Assembly (NCBI GenBank): GCA_025201365.1 | Contig: JAIXMF010000005.1 | Coordinates: forward strand, 186,001 to 250,000 | DNA length: 64,000 nucleotides | DNA from: Syncephalis plumigaleata | Taxonomy: Eukaryota; Zoopagomycota; Zoopagomycetes; Zoopagales; Piptocephalidaceae | Direction of reading: 5' to 3' | In this document: positions 10,880 through 27,825 of the stretch, piece after piece | Layout of the letters: each line of letters begins with the position of its first letter | How positions within the stretch are numbered: position 1 is the stretch's first letter | Made by a program: the position numbers and the translations under genes | Notes under the pieces: model-generated | What the model was told of the DNA's origin: nothing | Databases searched by the model: none | The model's input: only the letters and a program-made list of their open reading frames with translations

Positions 10880-12696
10880 ATGAGCCAGCTACGTTCTCGA
10901 CCTGAATCTAGTCGTCATAATTTAGGTGGCAATAGCTCAGTGTCCACTTCTTCCCCGTCGTCGTCTTCTTCGCCATTACTACCGTCTTCCACTTCGCGTC
11001 AGCGTATTGACCCGCATTCCAATAGTAATAGCAATAGTAGTGGTGCAACCCATCCCTCCAGTGATGCCGTGCAGAATAATAGTAATTCCTCGGTGATTCA
11101 CCCTACTTCCAGCGATATCTGGATAGGTGAGATGGCTGATGACCTGAGTAAGTGGTATGGCAAGCAGTTCGATATATAACAGCAAAATAATAATTGTAAA
11201 AATACGCGTAGCATTTCTTCTGGATAAATCATGGCAAGCCTACGTGTGCTCACCGTGGTATCGATTCAAGAGCAGTCGTATAATGCTTTACAAGCAACAA
11301 CTAGAGGAGGAACTGATGCGAATCCTACCAGAGAAACGGTCGATTGCCACGACTATCACGCATCCAACTCGGTTACGCTATGCCTCGATCCTTGGCTATG
11401 AGCGACAGATACGCCAGGAGGAACCTGAAGCAATTATAGAGCAAAAGGAAGCTGCCGCTAGTCAAACTGTTCAGTGCAGCATTACGCAAGTAGCACAGCA
11501 GGCATGGCCACCCACTCGTAAAGTACGCGGACCATCAACATCATCATCACCGCAAAGTAAGCGTATACCATGAATCATTAGCTTATCATATCTTACATAT
11601 TAATATCCGCATTAATTACCTCGTAAGATACATCGAATTCTTTCACAAATAATGATTCAACACCCATTGTGCTTAAAGTTAGCATTGGAGCAAGGAGTGA
11701 GTAGGATTGCTACTAATGACATAATCATTGACACATTGTCTTCTTAATTCTAGATGGAACTGAAAAGTCAATCACTGAACTAGTATGGATTCCAGCTAAA
11801 GAGAAAAGATGTAACTGCGGTATGTTATATATATATATTTGATACATCATAAATGAAAGGAAAAAGACGAACACTCATTGATGTCGATTAGACGCCAAGT
11901 TCACCGATATGCCACTATTACTCGTTCATGGTCAAGCACCAATTGCCATGACTATACTTGAATGGTGGCAAGCAAGCTTCGATTGTCGTATATTCCAGTA
12001 TAATTGGAATCATGCAATCATGTCAGAGGTATTCGCAGGATGGGCCAATATGATATTAACACATAGAAGTAAGCATAGCGTAGAATAGCATATAGAAATC
12101 AAAGTAACCAACGATATATATCCTAGCTAAATTCGATAAGCTAAATGAAACCATTGAGTTGAAATACGCGGTTCCCGATTATATCTCCGGATTGAATACT
12201 ATTACGATAGAACCAGAAATCACGAAATTTATTGATTGTATGCTAAGGCAAGTTATTTGCGTATCCTATAAATGCCATCAACTTTTATGTTTACGATGCT
12301 AACCTGTAAATACAACAGTAACATGTCTCCCTCTGAATCGAAAAGGAATGGTAAGCAATGCTCGTTTAACAATGTTGATAGATACAGCTCATTATACACT
12401 ATGCCTCCCATTTAGTATTATCATTATTGCACGATCAATTCATGCGCTGTTTCCGTATTCGCTTGAATTTCTGTCGAATCACTCATATGCGACTGGATAC
12501 ATTCTATTTGGATAAAGATGCAAGGATTAAGGTAATAATACTGCCATGAATTGAATAGACAGTAGATTACTAATTAATAGACTGGATGTAGCTAAACAAG
12601 ACGGAGCATGGTAATCTATTACTTTTTATTCTTGGTCAACTAGCTTATATTGCCCATTCTGCCAATGGTTGTACTCTGCTAAATACTGAGAAATAA
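10880..12696 (+). CDS. Kinetochore protein CENP-L (Iml3/Fta1 family)
   Basis: Nine exons (10880-11147, 11212-11556, 11628-11696, 11754-11819, 11892-12068, 12127-12247, 12319-12350, 12416-12531, 12592-12696) sum to 1299 nt, 432 residues, with no break. After a Ser/Asn-rich N-terminal tail of about 85 residues the protein follows the CENP-L pattern. It shows LDKSWQAYVCSPWYRF, later FTDMPLLLVHGQAPIAMTIL, FDCRIFQYNWNHAI, and near the end FMRCFRIRLNFCRITHMRL and LLFILGQLAYIA. These align by eye with human CENP-L regions (TWTLYSVTPLYKF, FTCLPLFLANGA, FDCYFSPLAI, FHRHFKIHLSATRLVRV). CENP-L pairs with CENP-N in the inner kinetochore and contacts CENP-A nucleosomes. Intron 6 begins with GCAAGT, a GC-AG intron. 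The assignment comes from pattern memory and needs a profile search. Confidence 0.72.
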
Positions 12697-12949
12697 ACCC
12701 GTATATAAATACATATATACATATGAATGCATGACACGTATAACATTATAAATCAATGGCGTTCCAGTTGCCGAATAGTAATTTATTACAACTTCTTACA
12801 ATAGACACTAATAGAAATGAAATACGATCTGGATGTAGTGCGCATCAAAGAAATAAGCAATGCTTACGCTATTCAATGATAAACAATGATCCATCTAGAG
12901 TGTATTCCATTCTATCTTCAACCAAATCAACAATCAATGTGCAAGTAGT

Positions 12950-16241
<3,292 letters not shown>

Positions 16242-16585
16242 AGTTGACAATAATCCTGATTAGTTGCTGGTTACTTTGTCCGTCTCTCAAGAAGCAATAT
16301 CAGTGTAAAAGGGGAGAAAGTAGAAGTAAAAGCCGCGCGACCTACTTCAACTGTAACAAAAAAACTCAGCCACTAAAAATTGAGAGAAATATCAAAGAAA
16401 AATACACGCATGTCAACTGTGATTATTAACACACTGAAAAGTAGTAAAATGCTTACTGGTAAGAAACGCGATTTTTCTTTCTATTGTTTGATTCTCCGCG
16501 TTTAATCGCTTCTTACCTTTATACTATTGCTGTATACGTCAACGCCCCTACTATTCGTGAAGGTGATTCGCGTATAATTGGCAAT
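16242..16585. promoter_or_regulatory. Divergent promoter between MCM3 and uS9m
   Basis: About 340 bp separate the divergent start codons. The region holds several CGCG-containing words (GCCGCGCGAC near 16332, AACGCGATT near 16467, CCGCGTTTAA near 16496, TTCGCGTATAA near 16567). ACGCG-type elements are bound by MBF at fungal DNA-replication genes, so some may drive S-phase expression of MCM3. This is inference from words only. Confidence 0.35.
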
Positions 16586-17667
16586 ATGTTGCTCGGTCGT
16601 TCTATGGTGGCAACTTCTAGTTTGCGACGTATGTTGACGTGTAATGCCGTTCACCAACCGTGTATCTACTCGATCTCGTCTACATTATTACAATCACGCC
16701 ACTATGCCACAGAGACGAATAAACCGGTGACTAGTTTAAAGTTACGCAACCGCCCCATCTCACCTGCTTACTTTACGGGTCAACCAATCTATAACGATCT
16801 ACTCGCTAATCTTGATCAATTATGGGCAGATACACGTCAACAACTAGTTGCCTATAATAGTATTGCTACTACTACTACTACTACTACAGGCAACATCACG
16901 AATGAAACAATGAATGCAGGCTGGTTATCGCGTGAACGTATGAGCCAGTTCCTCGGTGTTGATCTCACCACCACTCAGTATCGTCGTATTGTTGAGAAAC
17001 TCAATCGTGTATGGCGTCAACCAGGTTTGACAGAACATTTACCACAAGTCTTACCGGAACTAGCAGGATTTAGACGTCCTATTGTTGATGCGAAACAACA
17101 ATCCGTAACACATACAATTGATCGATTTGGACGTGCATTCGCGTATGGTTGGCGTAAAGAAGCATCGGCACGAGTATGGCTAGTACGAGTTGCTGAAGGT
17201 ACAGCAGGTGAAGTACGAGTGAATGGCAAACCATTGGCCAATTACTTTATACGAATGGAGGATCGTGAATCTGTAGTTAACCATTAATGACTACTGACTA
17301 TTTGGGTCAGTTCAACGTGTGGTGTCTCGTTAATGGTGGCGGTACTACAGGTAATCTTCATTAGATCATATCTATATACATATCTATATAGCTTATCCAT
17401 TACTTTATAGGTCAAGCAGAAGCTATTCGTTTAGCAGTAGCACGCGCATTATTAATACATGAACCAGAGCTTAAACCAACCCTACGTCATGCTGGATTGA
17501 TTAGCCATGATGCACGTGTAGTAGAACGTAAAAAGCCCGGTCAAGCAAAGGCACGCAAGAAGTATACTTGGTAGGTCAATGTTAACAAGGTTATCTACAT
17601 TATAATGAATTCATCACTAATGATTACATTATGTATATATGTATTATTGTATAGGGTTAAACGTTAA
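16586..17667 (+). CDS. Mitochondrial small-subunit ribosomal protein uS9m
   Basis: I chose the in-frame ATG at 16586 because it opens a typical presequence ([19 protein letters not shown]...) ending near RHYATE; an upstream ATG at 16484 would add unlikely residues. The mature part carries the bacterial S9 signature: [53 protein letters not shown] and the basic end [20 protein letters not shown], whose last Arg contacts P-site tRNA in S9 proteins. Two introns interrupt the C-terminal part. One base is missing at 17281-17282: the family block runs across this point only if a third C is restored, giving [10 protein letters not shown]. The gene is divergent from MCM3. Confidence 0.88.
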
Positions 17668-17985
17668 ACTGACATGATTAATCATCTTAACGTAGAATTA
17701 ATAAACTAATTTAGTAGTAATATTAGTGTATATAATGAGGATAAGATGCTAGCATAAACAATTTATTATAATAGTAAAATATGAATATATATATATATAT
17801 AATAGACTAATTACTGATGAAGTGAGAGAAAGAAAAACAAAAGAAAGCACAAACTAGAAAAACACAATCATAAACGCTGAATACTAATAATAACATCAAC
17901 AGCAAATGAATAAGTAACCTGATCAATTTGCTCTATTATTATTATTATTAAGTAATATTAAGTAATAATCTCTTTTTCAATGAAA

Positions 17986-20900
17986 CTATGACTGCTTGTT
18001 ACTAGTCCAAACACCTCGACGACCATGATGATTATTTAGTACATGACTTGCATTCATATGATTTCTTCTAATTGGTGTAGGAATAATAGTGCTATTGATT
18101 GGATTTGTACTAGCATTATTACTATTACTATTAGTATGACCATTATGCTGATTGACAGGTAGTGTAGAACCATTGTTTGTAGGTGTGGACATATGATAAA
18201 CATTTCGACGAGGATCCATTAATAGTACTTGTGGTTGATGTTGATGTTGCTGTTGCTGTTGCTGTTGCTGATGTTGCTGTTGATGAGCAGCAGCAGCCAT
18301 AGCAGCAGCATATGCATTAGGATCAAATGGTGTAGGTGTGATAGAGGTTGGTAATGAAGATCCTGCACCAGCTGTAGCATAGACATTCGTTAATGGAGCC
18401 TGTCCCGGCATTATTGTCGTTGAACTAGGGTTTAGATGTGGTGACATATGATGTGGATGCAATAAATGAGATCCCATTATTATTGGACCATTATTAGAGT
18501 GATGATTATGATGATTATGAGTGTGAGTGTGAGTAGGATGAGGATGAGGATGAGGATGATGATGAGTAAGATGATGCGAATGATGCAATTGATGTAGATT
18601 AGGTCCATTCATCATAATATTTGGATGATTACTATTACTAGTATTGTTATTACTAGTATTATTACTACTAGTACTGCTACCGTTATTGTTATTATTACCA
18701 TGAGTATTTAATGTACTTAAATGACCATAGTTCATATTAGGTGTATTTGAAGCAGTAGTAGCAGTAGTAGTAGCTGAACCTGTACCTGGTGTACCAATTG
18801 CATTACTCGTAGTTGATGTCGATGATTGTACTACCCAATTAGTAGTTGTCATAATAGTGGGATGAGTATGAGGATGTCCATGAGTATGAGTATGCGATGC
18901 TGTGATTGGCATATGTGAACTGGTAGCGACAAATGGTAATGATCCTGTTGCATTAGTGCCATTTCCGTTGTTACTATAAGCTAGATGATGTGGTGCCATT
19001 GCCATGTAACTACCATTGGATATGGGTGGTGTAGCAGATGACACTGGTACTGACATGTTACCACCAGTGCCATTGGAATAAATGTGGTAGCGGTGGCTGT
19101 TGTAGCTGATGATCCGGGTATTTGTGTTTGAATCATCGTGTGTCCCGATGGAGTTGTCATGGTCCATGCTCCATTATGAGGATGATGTGCGGCATTATTG
19201 GTAGGCATTGTCGTGTATCCGGTAACTGTAGCTACTGGTGGTTCTGCACCATGTGGATGTCCATTCATGGTACGTGGTGAACCCATAACAGTAGATGGTA
19301 TTGGATAGTAAATGAACTGCGAGGGTAAGGCTACTGGTCGTTGTGGTTGAGCTGGTGACATGCCTGCCGGTTGCATCATTGTAGGATCATGCTGTGAATG
19401 AAGTGTATAATGCTGATTCATTGGACGTGGACCACATCCATTATTATTACTGTTGTTGTTGTTGTTGTTATTATTATGAGCATGGAATTGTGTTCGATTA
19501 CCACCTGAATTGGGTGGACGTATATTATGCATGGTAACAGGAACTGGAACTGATACGGGTACTGGTGCATAAGTGTAGAGAGGTTGTTGCTGGTAGATGG
19601 CACCTGGTGGAGCAGTAGCATATGAGGGAGTCATCATGGTATGATGTGGTGATGGTGCTTGTGTCGGTACTTGCGATGTTACTTGATGATAATGAACAGG
19701 TGGAATCGGTTGAACAGACACATAAGAAGGTGATGAAGTGCTCGATAATTCTGATAATGATGTACTGCCACCTGATGGATCTGAAGGTGTTAGGGAGGTG
19801 AATCAATGGGTGGTGGGGTAAGTAAGCCGGAGAATTCAGATTCACTAGTGTATCTACCTGTAGATAATTCAATATCGGTTAAAGTCTAATGAAATGAATA
19901 TACAGATGATTTACATGGAATGATTAGTATACATGATATGCTTTAGCTGGATGATAATACTTACGCGTATCGATTCATTACATGTATTATGGAATGATTC
20001 ATTATGATGAATAGGTACGGAGCACCTAGAGTTGATTTAATAGGTGTGGCCATGGTCATCATAGTATGATTCATCATATCTAATAGAGGTATGATAGGTA
20101 GTTCATGTTATTTCATATTAGTATCAGTATCACATACCATCTTGGGTGGTTGCTTCATTTAACCATCCACCATGCTCATAGCCAGATGCATCAACAGGAG
20201 TGACTTCAATCGCTGATTCATTAATATTATTACACTCCATTTCTAAGGGTGTCATCATCATGTAGGATACATCCTCTGCAGTGGATAGACTCGTATTAAT
20301 ATCAGCATCTGCTGTACATAATGCCGAGTCATTCATCAGTTCATTTGTTGCATGTTTATCCTTATCACCACGTTTACGTCCACGTCGTCCACGTCTACTT
20401 TTACGTACACTGACACTGCCTTCAGTATCCGTGGTTGGCACGGCATCAACATCTACCAAGTTTGACGTTTTATCGTCTATCGATTCAATAATGTCGGGTG
20501 TCTCGTCATACTGCTGCGTTGATAATGTGTTGGCATCTGTCGACTCGTACACTTCAACTGATCCTTCCTCGTCAAACGATGTCTCATTCTCCTCATAGCA
20601 TGTCGTATCCAATGCAACATTAGATGTATCCTCCTGTTCAGCTAACGACACATCATACTCGTATTGATCTTGTTCATCGTCATAATTATCTAGAATAGCA
20701 TTATCTATGTCATATGTAGTCTCTGCAAAGTCTACATTGTTGGATTCGGATACATCATCTACGGTTTCATAGTAGATGTCGTCGGCTGCTATATTTACTA
20801 ATGATTCTGATTCATCGGATGTTGTCACTTGCTGTACTGCATCAGTAGTATCTAATATTGCTGATGCTGATGATGATGATGACTGATGACGATATAGGAA

Positions 20901-23623
20901 GTGAAATGCTATTAGATGTACTATCTGTTACAGCATCACTTGTTGCATTTGTTTCTTCTGTCGATGGCTTTGCTGTTGCTGTTGCTGTTGCTGTTGCTCC
21001 AATGCACGTCGTAATGCTGGTGGTCGATATGGTTGTGCTGTACTTTTGTTTAATGTTATCTGCTGAATGGGATCGATATTTAGTGTAGAATTTGCATCAA
21101 CTGGCTTACTACTAGATAAAGCAGGTAAACGAGGGGATGAACGATGTGTCGGTGTAGCTTGTGACTTCATGGTCTTTGTACTAGATGATTGCTGATGTGT
21201 GGCAGATGTTTCGATGTTGGAAGAATGTGTGCTTGCTAGTTTCGCATTATCCATGGTGGTTTCTATTGATACAATTGGTGAAGTTGTTGATGATGAAGAA
21301 GTTGCAGATGATATTGTTAGTGCTGTTGCTGTTGTTGTTGCTGTTGATGAGGATGTTGCTGTTGTTGCTTTCCGCCATGTAGTTGCCACACTAGCCAGTG
21401 ATACAGGTGATCGAGGTGTATCATCAAGATGAAGTGTACTATTTCCTGGAATACTCGCTCGAATACGTTCCTGTATCTCTTCCGTTGAAGATATTTGCTG
21501 TTTTATAGCATCCATTACACGATCGATAGCTGATGTGTCGTTTCTATACGAGGATGATGTAGTATGATCGTGTGTTGTTGCTGATGTTGTTGCTGTTGCC
21601 GTTGACATTGTAAAATGATTTGATCGACGTCCATAAGATGCCGGTCGAGATGGTGCATCTAATTTATACAAAGCATGAATATTATTATTATTTCTGTGTC
21701 AATGATGATCTACTTACGTCCATGAGTGCCACCAGTAGCCACACTATCTGATGATTGTTCACGATTATAATTACTAGTAGGACGAGTTGATGATCCAGTC
21801 GATGTTGCAGTATCTTTATTATTGTTACTAGCCTTCGACTCTTGTGATTCAGGGACTTCTTTCTCTTCACTAGAAACTGAAGTATCACGTTGCTTTGCCC
21901 GTTCCTCGAGTATTCGTAACTTTTCTGCAAGTCTCTTTTCACGCGCCACTCGTTCTCGTTCCTCTTCCTCGCGTCTTTGTCGTGCGCGTTCAATGGCCGA
22001 ACTCGTACGATCCGTTTGGAATAGTTTAGGTCGTTCTGTAGTAGTAGCTGTAGTAGTAGCTGTAGCTGTTGTAGTTGTGTTACTAATACTAGAAATGGTC
22101 GCTTCCTTATTCGTTGTGCTATCAGCTTGTTTTGTCGTAGAAATCGAATCTGTATCTTTACATAGTTTTTCGGATTCATTTACATTGATGTTGTTTGCTG
22201 TAATTTCCCGATAATGGACTCCCCTACTCGATTGTTCAATTGAATTCGACTCAGTCGTAGGTGTAATCGCTGTAGGTGAAAATAACTGATCACTATTATA
22301 GTTACTGTTGCTATTATTATTATTAGATGTAGTAGTAGTAGTAATATGGTTGTAGTTGTCGCTATTATTATCATCGTGTTTTCGCCATGATACTTGTGGC
22401 TTATCCGAATAAGCGTTGTTTTTGATAGCATTCGTATTTCTAGTTTCACCAACATCATCTAGTGCTCTCGTTGTAAACGTGTGCTGACCCGTAGATTTCG
22501 TTGTTTTTGTAGATTCGATATCGTTAGACGGTAATCGTGTATCATTGTCGTGAAATGATACCGACTTCAATATACGTCGTTTCCGTACATCCATACCATC
22601 TCCACCGGTGTCGGAACGAGCAGGTGAAGCATTGGCCGATGCACGCGCCGTAGAAAGCATACCTCCAATTCTAACTTTTCCATCCGCGAATTCAATTACA
22701 TCTTCATTAAAATCCATTCCATTGTCTGACATCTGTAATAGATGATGACAATACCGCCACGTATAATGCATCAGTTTCAATACTACATCATCAATGAATA
22801 TACTACATACCTCATCCCATTTCTCATCAAGTACTAGTTTATCTTTTGGATGACTACGAAATGACCCGTGTACATTAGTCACCGCGCTGATTGTTTGTTT
22901 ATTCACTAGTAGTTATTTCATTGATTAACTCATTGCTAATGGTAATGCAAATATTAATTACCTGTTGTTGGATTATTCGGTTTACTACGAGTCGATGTAT
23001 TCACTAGTAATGATATTAGCATTATACGTAGATTATGTTGATATCCATGATTATAATCTATGTGTTTCTCTTTCCTTCTTTCTTTCTTTCTTTTGTACCA
23101 TGCATCGACTGTGTAACCGAATGATGAATCTCCCCTTTAAAAACTACTTACATTTCGTGTCTACCTTGCTGGCCTCTGCGGCTGTAGGATATTCATTATC
23201 AGTGGTGGCAATAATTGGTTTACCGTTACTCATCGATGTGTCAGGGGTACCGGCGTTGTTTCTCGCCGCTTTTGGCCGCCATATTGCAGAGGATTGCGTG
23301 CAACTGTCATTGTCGTCGGTATCATTGTCGAAACTACTACTACCGACACCGATACTACCAACACCACCACTCACCACATGGTCACTAACAGTCATCGATA
23401 CTGGTTTTCCCCAAACTGATCCATTAGCAACTAGAGTGGCCGGTTTAGTCTCCCTACGCTTGCTAGGAATATCCACCGGTAGTGGAGCTACCATAGCATT
23501 TCGAGTACGTGAATAATTGCGTGCATTTGCACCAACGCCGCTCGTTCGACTGGAGAGTGAGGCAGTGGAGGCGGAAGCGGACGAGCCTAGTTCTGCATAT
23601 GTTCCCAATGAAGGATCACCTGG
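17986..23623 (-). CDS. Large low-complexity protein, function unknown
   Basis: A chain of minus-strand exons from the ATG at about 23623 (MPGDPSLGTYAELGSSAS) to a stop at 17986 reads as one gene of roughly 1500-1600 residues. In order: a Ser-rich start with WGKPVS and AIWRPKAARN; a segment around NGMDFNEDVIEFADGKVRIG; Asn/Thr-rich sequence; a charged coiled coil (IERARQRREEEERERVAREK, then KRLAEKLRILEERAKQ); Ser/Thr-rich sequence; PYRPPALRRALEQQQ with a Gln run; an acidic block with the basic patch RKSRRGRRGRKRG; then a His/Asn/Pro/Gln-rich tail ending GRRGVWTSNKQS. Frame changes at about 19074-19083, 19793-19799 and 20947-20952 each fit one lost base, and one near 20868-20885 needs one extra or two lost. 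It could be two genes, split near 20.1 or 20.9 kb. The composition suggests an RNA-associated or condensate protein, which is only a guess. Confidence 0.55.
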
Positions 23624-25578
23624 CATAGCGATGATAATGGTCGAAATGTGGTCTTCTTTTGCAGTAGCACCGCGCACGCACACGTACGTATACTAGGAGC
23701 GTTTTAAGCGGTGATAAAACTTGACGAACAAGCAACGATAAGAAGTTTGTCGGTCAAAGAAGAAGAAGCGTGTGTTACAAACTGTTCATGCACGTGCACA
23801 CGCCCACAACGAAAGGAAAAAAACGGCCGAGATAAATATAGACAACGCACGCACGCACGTACGCACACGCACAGAAGCAGAGAGAGAGATACGAGATACG
23901 AGATACGGAGATACGACGGAGAAAGTAGTTTGTGCGTATGCCTAGTATAACAATAGAGCGATATCTAAACGGCGGTGATTATCGTCGCAATGTAGATTCT
24001 AAAATGTCGGTAGTAAAAGTGGCGCAGACTATTCTCAATAAGTTAGTAAAAAGGAATGGGGTAGCAATCATGCAATCGTACAAGGCAAATACACCGATCG
24101 GACTATAAAAATCAATAAGCGTATAGGATATAAATATAGTCTTTACCGTGAAAGGTATAGTAGTAGTAAGTAGTAAGTAGTAGATAGTAGTAGTAGTATT
24201 GTACAAAAACAATCCGACTAAGCAGAAATAGACTGTAGCAATGTAGCAATGAACCGAAAGGAAAGAAAACGTCAATGCAACCTGCAGATATGTAAAAAGA
24301 CCATGAGCCAAGCCGCCCGGGGAAAGGCAGTCAAGGAGAACTAAATGGATAAGAACGAACTAGGAATAGAGAAAAGCAAGGATAGAAGAGAAGTTAGCGA
24401 GTCTGACCAACAATAAGGAAACGAACGAGCGAACGAGTGAATAAAGAAGTGAACGAACACGAACACTAGCACAAACACAAACTAGAGAAAAGAGGTGCGT
24501 GTATGCTTGTTGTCGGAGAAGAGAGTTGAAGATTTATGAAAAGAGAGAAAGTTGAGGCTGCACAGCGTGGAAAACAAACTCACCATGTACACCGAGTAAG
24601 AGTGAAAGGAGGAGAATAGCATTGACTGTGGTGTATGTGTGTGTAGTGTGTGTGTGTCTGCATGTATGCGGTAATATGTGTGTGTGTGCGTGTGTGTGTG
24701 TGTGTGGTGGGTGCGGATCAATGCTTGTGCGTGCTTGTGCTTGTGCGCGCGTAAGACAAGGCGAAGGTCAACATTCAAATGGAAAAAAGAAAGAAACCAT
24801 ATCCCTATTACATTCAATTACATTGACCAATTGTCCATTGACAGCGTGGATATGCATCTGTATATACGCATATACGCATAGACACATATGTTATAACATG
24901 TGGATAGTAAATTATCCTGCTGCTTTTGTTATATTAGTAGTAGTAGTAGTAGTAAGGGTTCTTACATGTACGTGTCTTATCAATGTAAACTGATATGTCA
25001 TTATCCTATAATGACTGTATATGGCGAGAACAGTTACTATACTAGTAGTATTTCTACTATGTTACCGTTTTACATACCTTGACCAATAGATAACTATTTG
25101 TTAGACAAACGTTGCAGAGATTAAAAATGGAAAAGAACTGTGGCATGGCCCGTTCACTTTCTGTACACCACCCATTCTCGTACTCCTCGTACTTTTCTTA
25201 CTTTTCATTATTCATACTGCATCTCATTATAGTCATTAATACGTCATCGATTATTGACGTGTGCCTTAGCTGACCTGCATCTATTGCATATGACAATGGT
25301 ATGAGTGTATATCTACTAGTGTTTCTACAACTAAAATAAACATATATATTCAACTTGTATTTACATTTGTCTACTTGTTCTAATATTCCATGCTCAATTA
25401 GATGATCAATTACAGTTAGTATTTCTAGAGTTAATGCTAGAACTATTCAATTCACTTTGTGACAGCATCTGATGAAATAATTGGTTACAGCACCAGTATA
25501 GATGCATGACATTCTTTCAAGTGATGTACCATGCATATCTATTAGTAGATGTAGTGTTTATTTCTATGTCTAAATGAG
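23624..25578. other. Long intergenic region, about 1.95 kb
   Basis: No frame here has coding character. It lies upstream of the low-complexity gene and downstream of the permease gene. The left part has ACGC- and GAGATAC-type short repeats (about 23845-23920), then a purine-rich stretch to 24480. I see no RNA gene and no transposon end. Confidence 0.5.
24629..24708 (+). repeat. (GT)n-rich microsatellite
   Basis: An imperfect run of GT dinucleotides with GC and GTAT interruptions forms a simple repeat of about 80 bp. Frames over it give only Cys-Val repeats, so it is not coding. Confidence 0.9.
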
Positions 25579-27825
25579 TTAAAGCATAATGATTCGTACG
25601 CCATTTAATTCTTGAATACCATAAGGGAATTCAGGTCCGGGACAACTTATAAACATGAGTGATTTTGGAATGCTCAATTGTTGGAGAGTCGTTCAATATT
25701 ATCGGGACAGAATTTACCGCGAATAAGTACCTTAAATACGAGTAGAATAGATAAACAAATAAGCTTATAGTATAAAATTAGTATACATGAATCAACTTAC
25801 CAAATCAATAGTAATCTTCGGGTAGAGATGATCGAGTGCACGTCGACTTGCTTCAAGACGACGCAACATTATCGTGTCATCCTCGTAAAAGTGAACGATC
25901 TTTAGACAATGTGTTGATTCATTGAGATTTACATAGAGTACGGCCTTGTTAAGAATGTGAATCTCGTCTGTGTCGGTAAAGAATACCACCGGCTGTTTGG
26001 TCCACTCTACAATGAGTGAGATTAACCAATTGTCAATGGGCCAACGATGCAATAGCAACACACGATCCACGTAGAAGAAGGCGGTCTTGGCCAAACGAAC
26101 CCGATGAAGTAGTACCAACATAATAAGTAGTAGTCCACCAACGTAACCGATAAAGTAGACGATCAAAATTGGTTGCTGATATAAATTACCGGTTAATCCG
26201 GCCAGAAATGCTAACAGTGCCACCAATGCCGTCAAGGAAGAGGTACGCACAGGTCGTGGTAATCGATCACGACGATATTTCAGCAATAGATTACCGAAAG
26301 CAAAGGTGCACATCACACCGAGGAAGGCAACGGCAAATACACCCGAAAGTGAAGTAACATCACCGCCTGAAATGGCGTAGAGTGAACAGCAAACGAGTAG
26401 GAAGGATAGGATAATCCAATGAGGAGATCCGGTAAATCGATTACGACGTAGTAATACTTGTGGTAATAAACGATCCGCCGTCATACGCACGATGAGACCG
26501 CTCACCCCTACGAATGCCGTGAGTACACCGGCACACAATACGACCACGGCATCGATGGTAATCCACCAGCGTAGCCATGAACCACCGGCTGTACCGGCCA
26601 GTACGGAGAGTGCATTCGATGAATTGGCACGTATGACATCAAGTGGTAGTACCGCCATTGTGAACAATGCAGTTGGCGTGTTAAACACTAGGACTAGCCA
26701 CCACATATTACGCATGGTTTTGGGAAACACGCCCTGACCCTGATCTTCCACGTAGTTCGAGCTAGTCTCAAACCCTGTGATACCGAGTAAGCCAATGCTA
26801 TAGCCAAGGAATAACGCGGTAGCCACCGAGTTTGCATCGGGAAATAGATTAGGACCACTGTTCCAATTGGCGATTAGCGTGTCCGAGCCATGCGTGCCCC
26901 AATGGATTGCCGAGACGACCATTAGGGCTACTAGGGCGATACAGTGTGCGCAAAAGATAGTCATAGCAACGATGGAGGACTCCTCCATGCCAAGGGCTAC
27001 AATGGCGGCGAACAACACGAGAATACCAATGGTCATACCGAATACAGTTTTGCTATCTAGTATATCGGGCAATTCTCCAGCCAGGTAAGCGGTGGCAGAA
27101 GATGCACTCACTACCGCGGTGGCCGTATAACTAATAAGGGAAAGGGAGGCTGCCACACTTGCCGCCGACTTGCTAGCCGTATTAAGTAGACAATTGTATG
27201 TGCCACCATTCATTGGCAATGCCGTGCTCACTTCCGATAATATCTTCTGGAATGGATACAATACTACCGACACGAGAAATAGAGCAATTGGTGCCAATGG
27301 ACCGGCTGTCGTGAAGCAAACACCAATGGTATAGAAAACAGAAGCGATTAGATCATTGCCTGCAATGGATGTTGCCCTCCATTGTCCTAGTTTAACGTGT
27401 TGTTGTTTCTTCTTCTTGTTCTTCTTTGATGTTGCTCCAATTTCCGGGTCAATATCATGATCTCTACTACTATTATTATCGGCAATATCCGTGAATGATG
27501 ACGTGTCAAGATCGCTAAGCTCCAAATCATCAGTATGGCCCCAACCTGCAAACTCCCAGGAATTACTTAGATTGGGCGTACGTGATGGAATGGCCGTTTT
27601 CTTCTTGCCTAGCGTGCCTTCATCGCCACTTGTAGAGAATCGAGTAGATGTATCATGTGTAATGTAAACTGGTGCTGGATGTAAAGCGACTATTTCCGTC
27701 GAATTTACTTCTATATTCGGGATAGGTTTATTCTAATCAACGTTAATGATGTCTATTTGTTGTATATGTATACTTACTGTAGCAGCACTTGTCTCGAGGG
27801 ATGTGGATGAACGAGATGACTCCAT
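25579..27825 (-). CDS. Amino-acid permease, APC superfamily
   Basis: Three exons (27825-27778, 27732-25801, 25730-25579) give about 710 residues. A long hydrophilic N-terminus with DLDTSSFTDIAD and a KKNKKKKQQ patch precedes about 12 membrane segments, beginning after GQWRATSIAGNDLIASVFYT. Family marks include ALPMNGGTYNCLL in helix 3, LGITGFETSSNYVEDQ in helix 6 and GVSGLIVRMTADRLLPQVLL. The cytosolic tail has FYVDRVLLLHRWPIDNW, LEASRRALDHLYPKI, LIRGKFCPDNIERL and finally SLMFISCPGPEFPYG. The tail is reached only if one base is missing near 25676-25679, the same type of lesion seen in other genes here. It should import amino acids or polyamines across the plasma or vacuolar membrane; the substrate cannot be read from sequence. 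Confidence 0.85.

Noticed and set aside
24622-24993. Frames of Cys/Val repeats near 24.7 kb
   Set aside because: They are translations of a (GT)n microsatellite.
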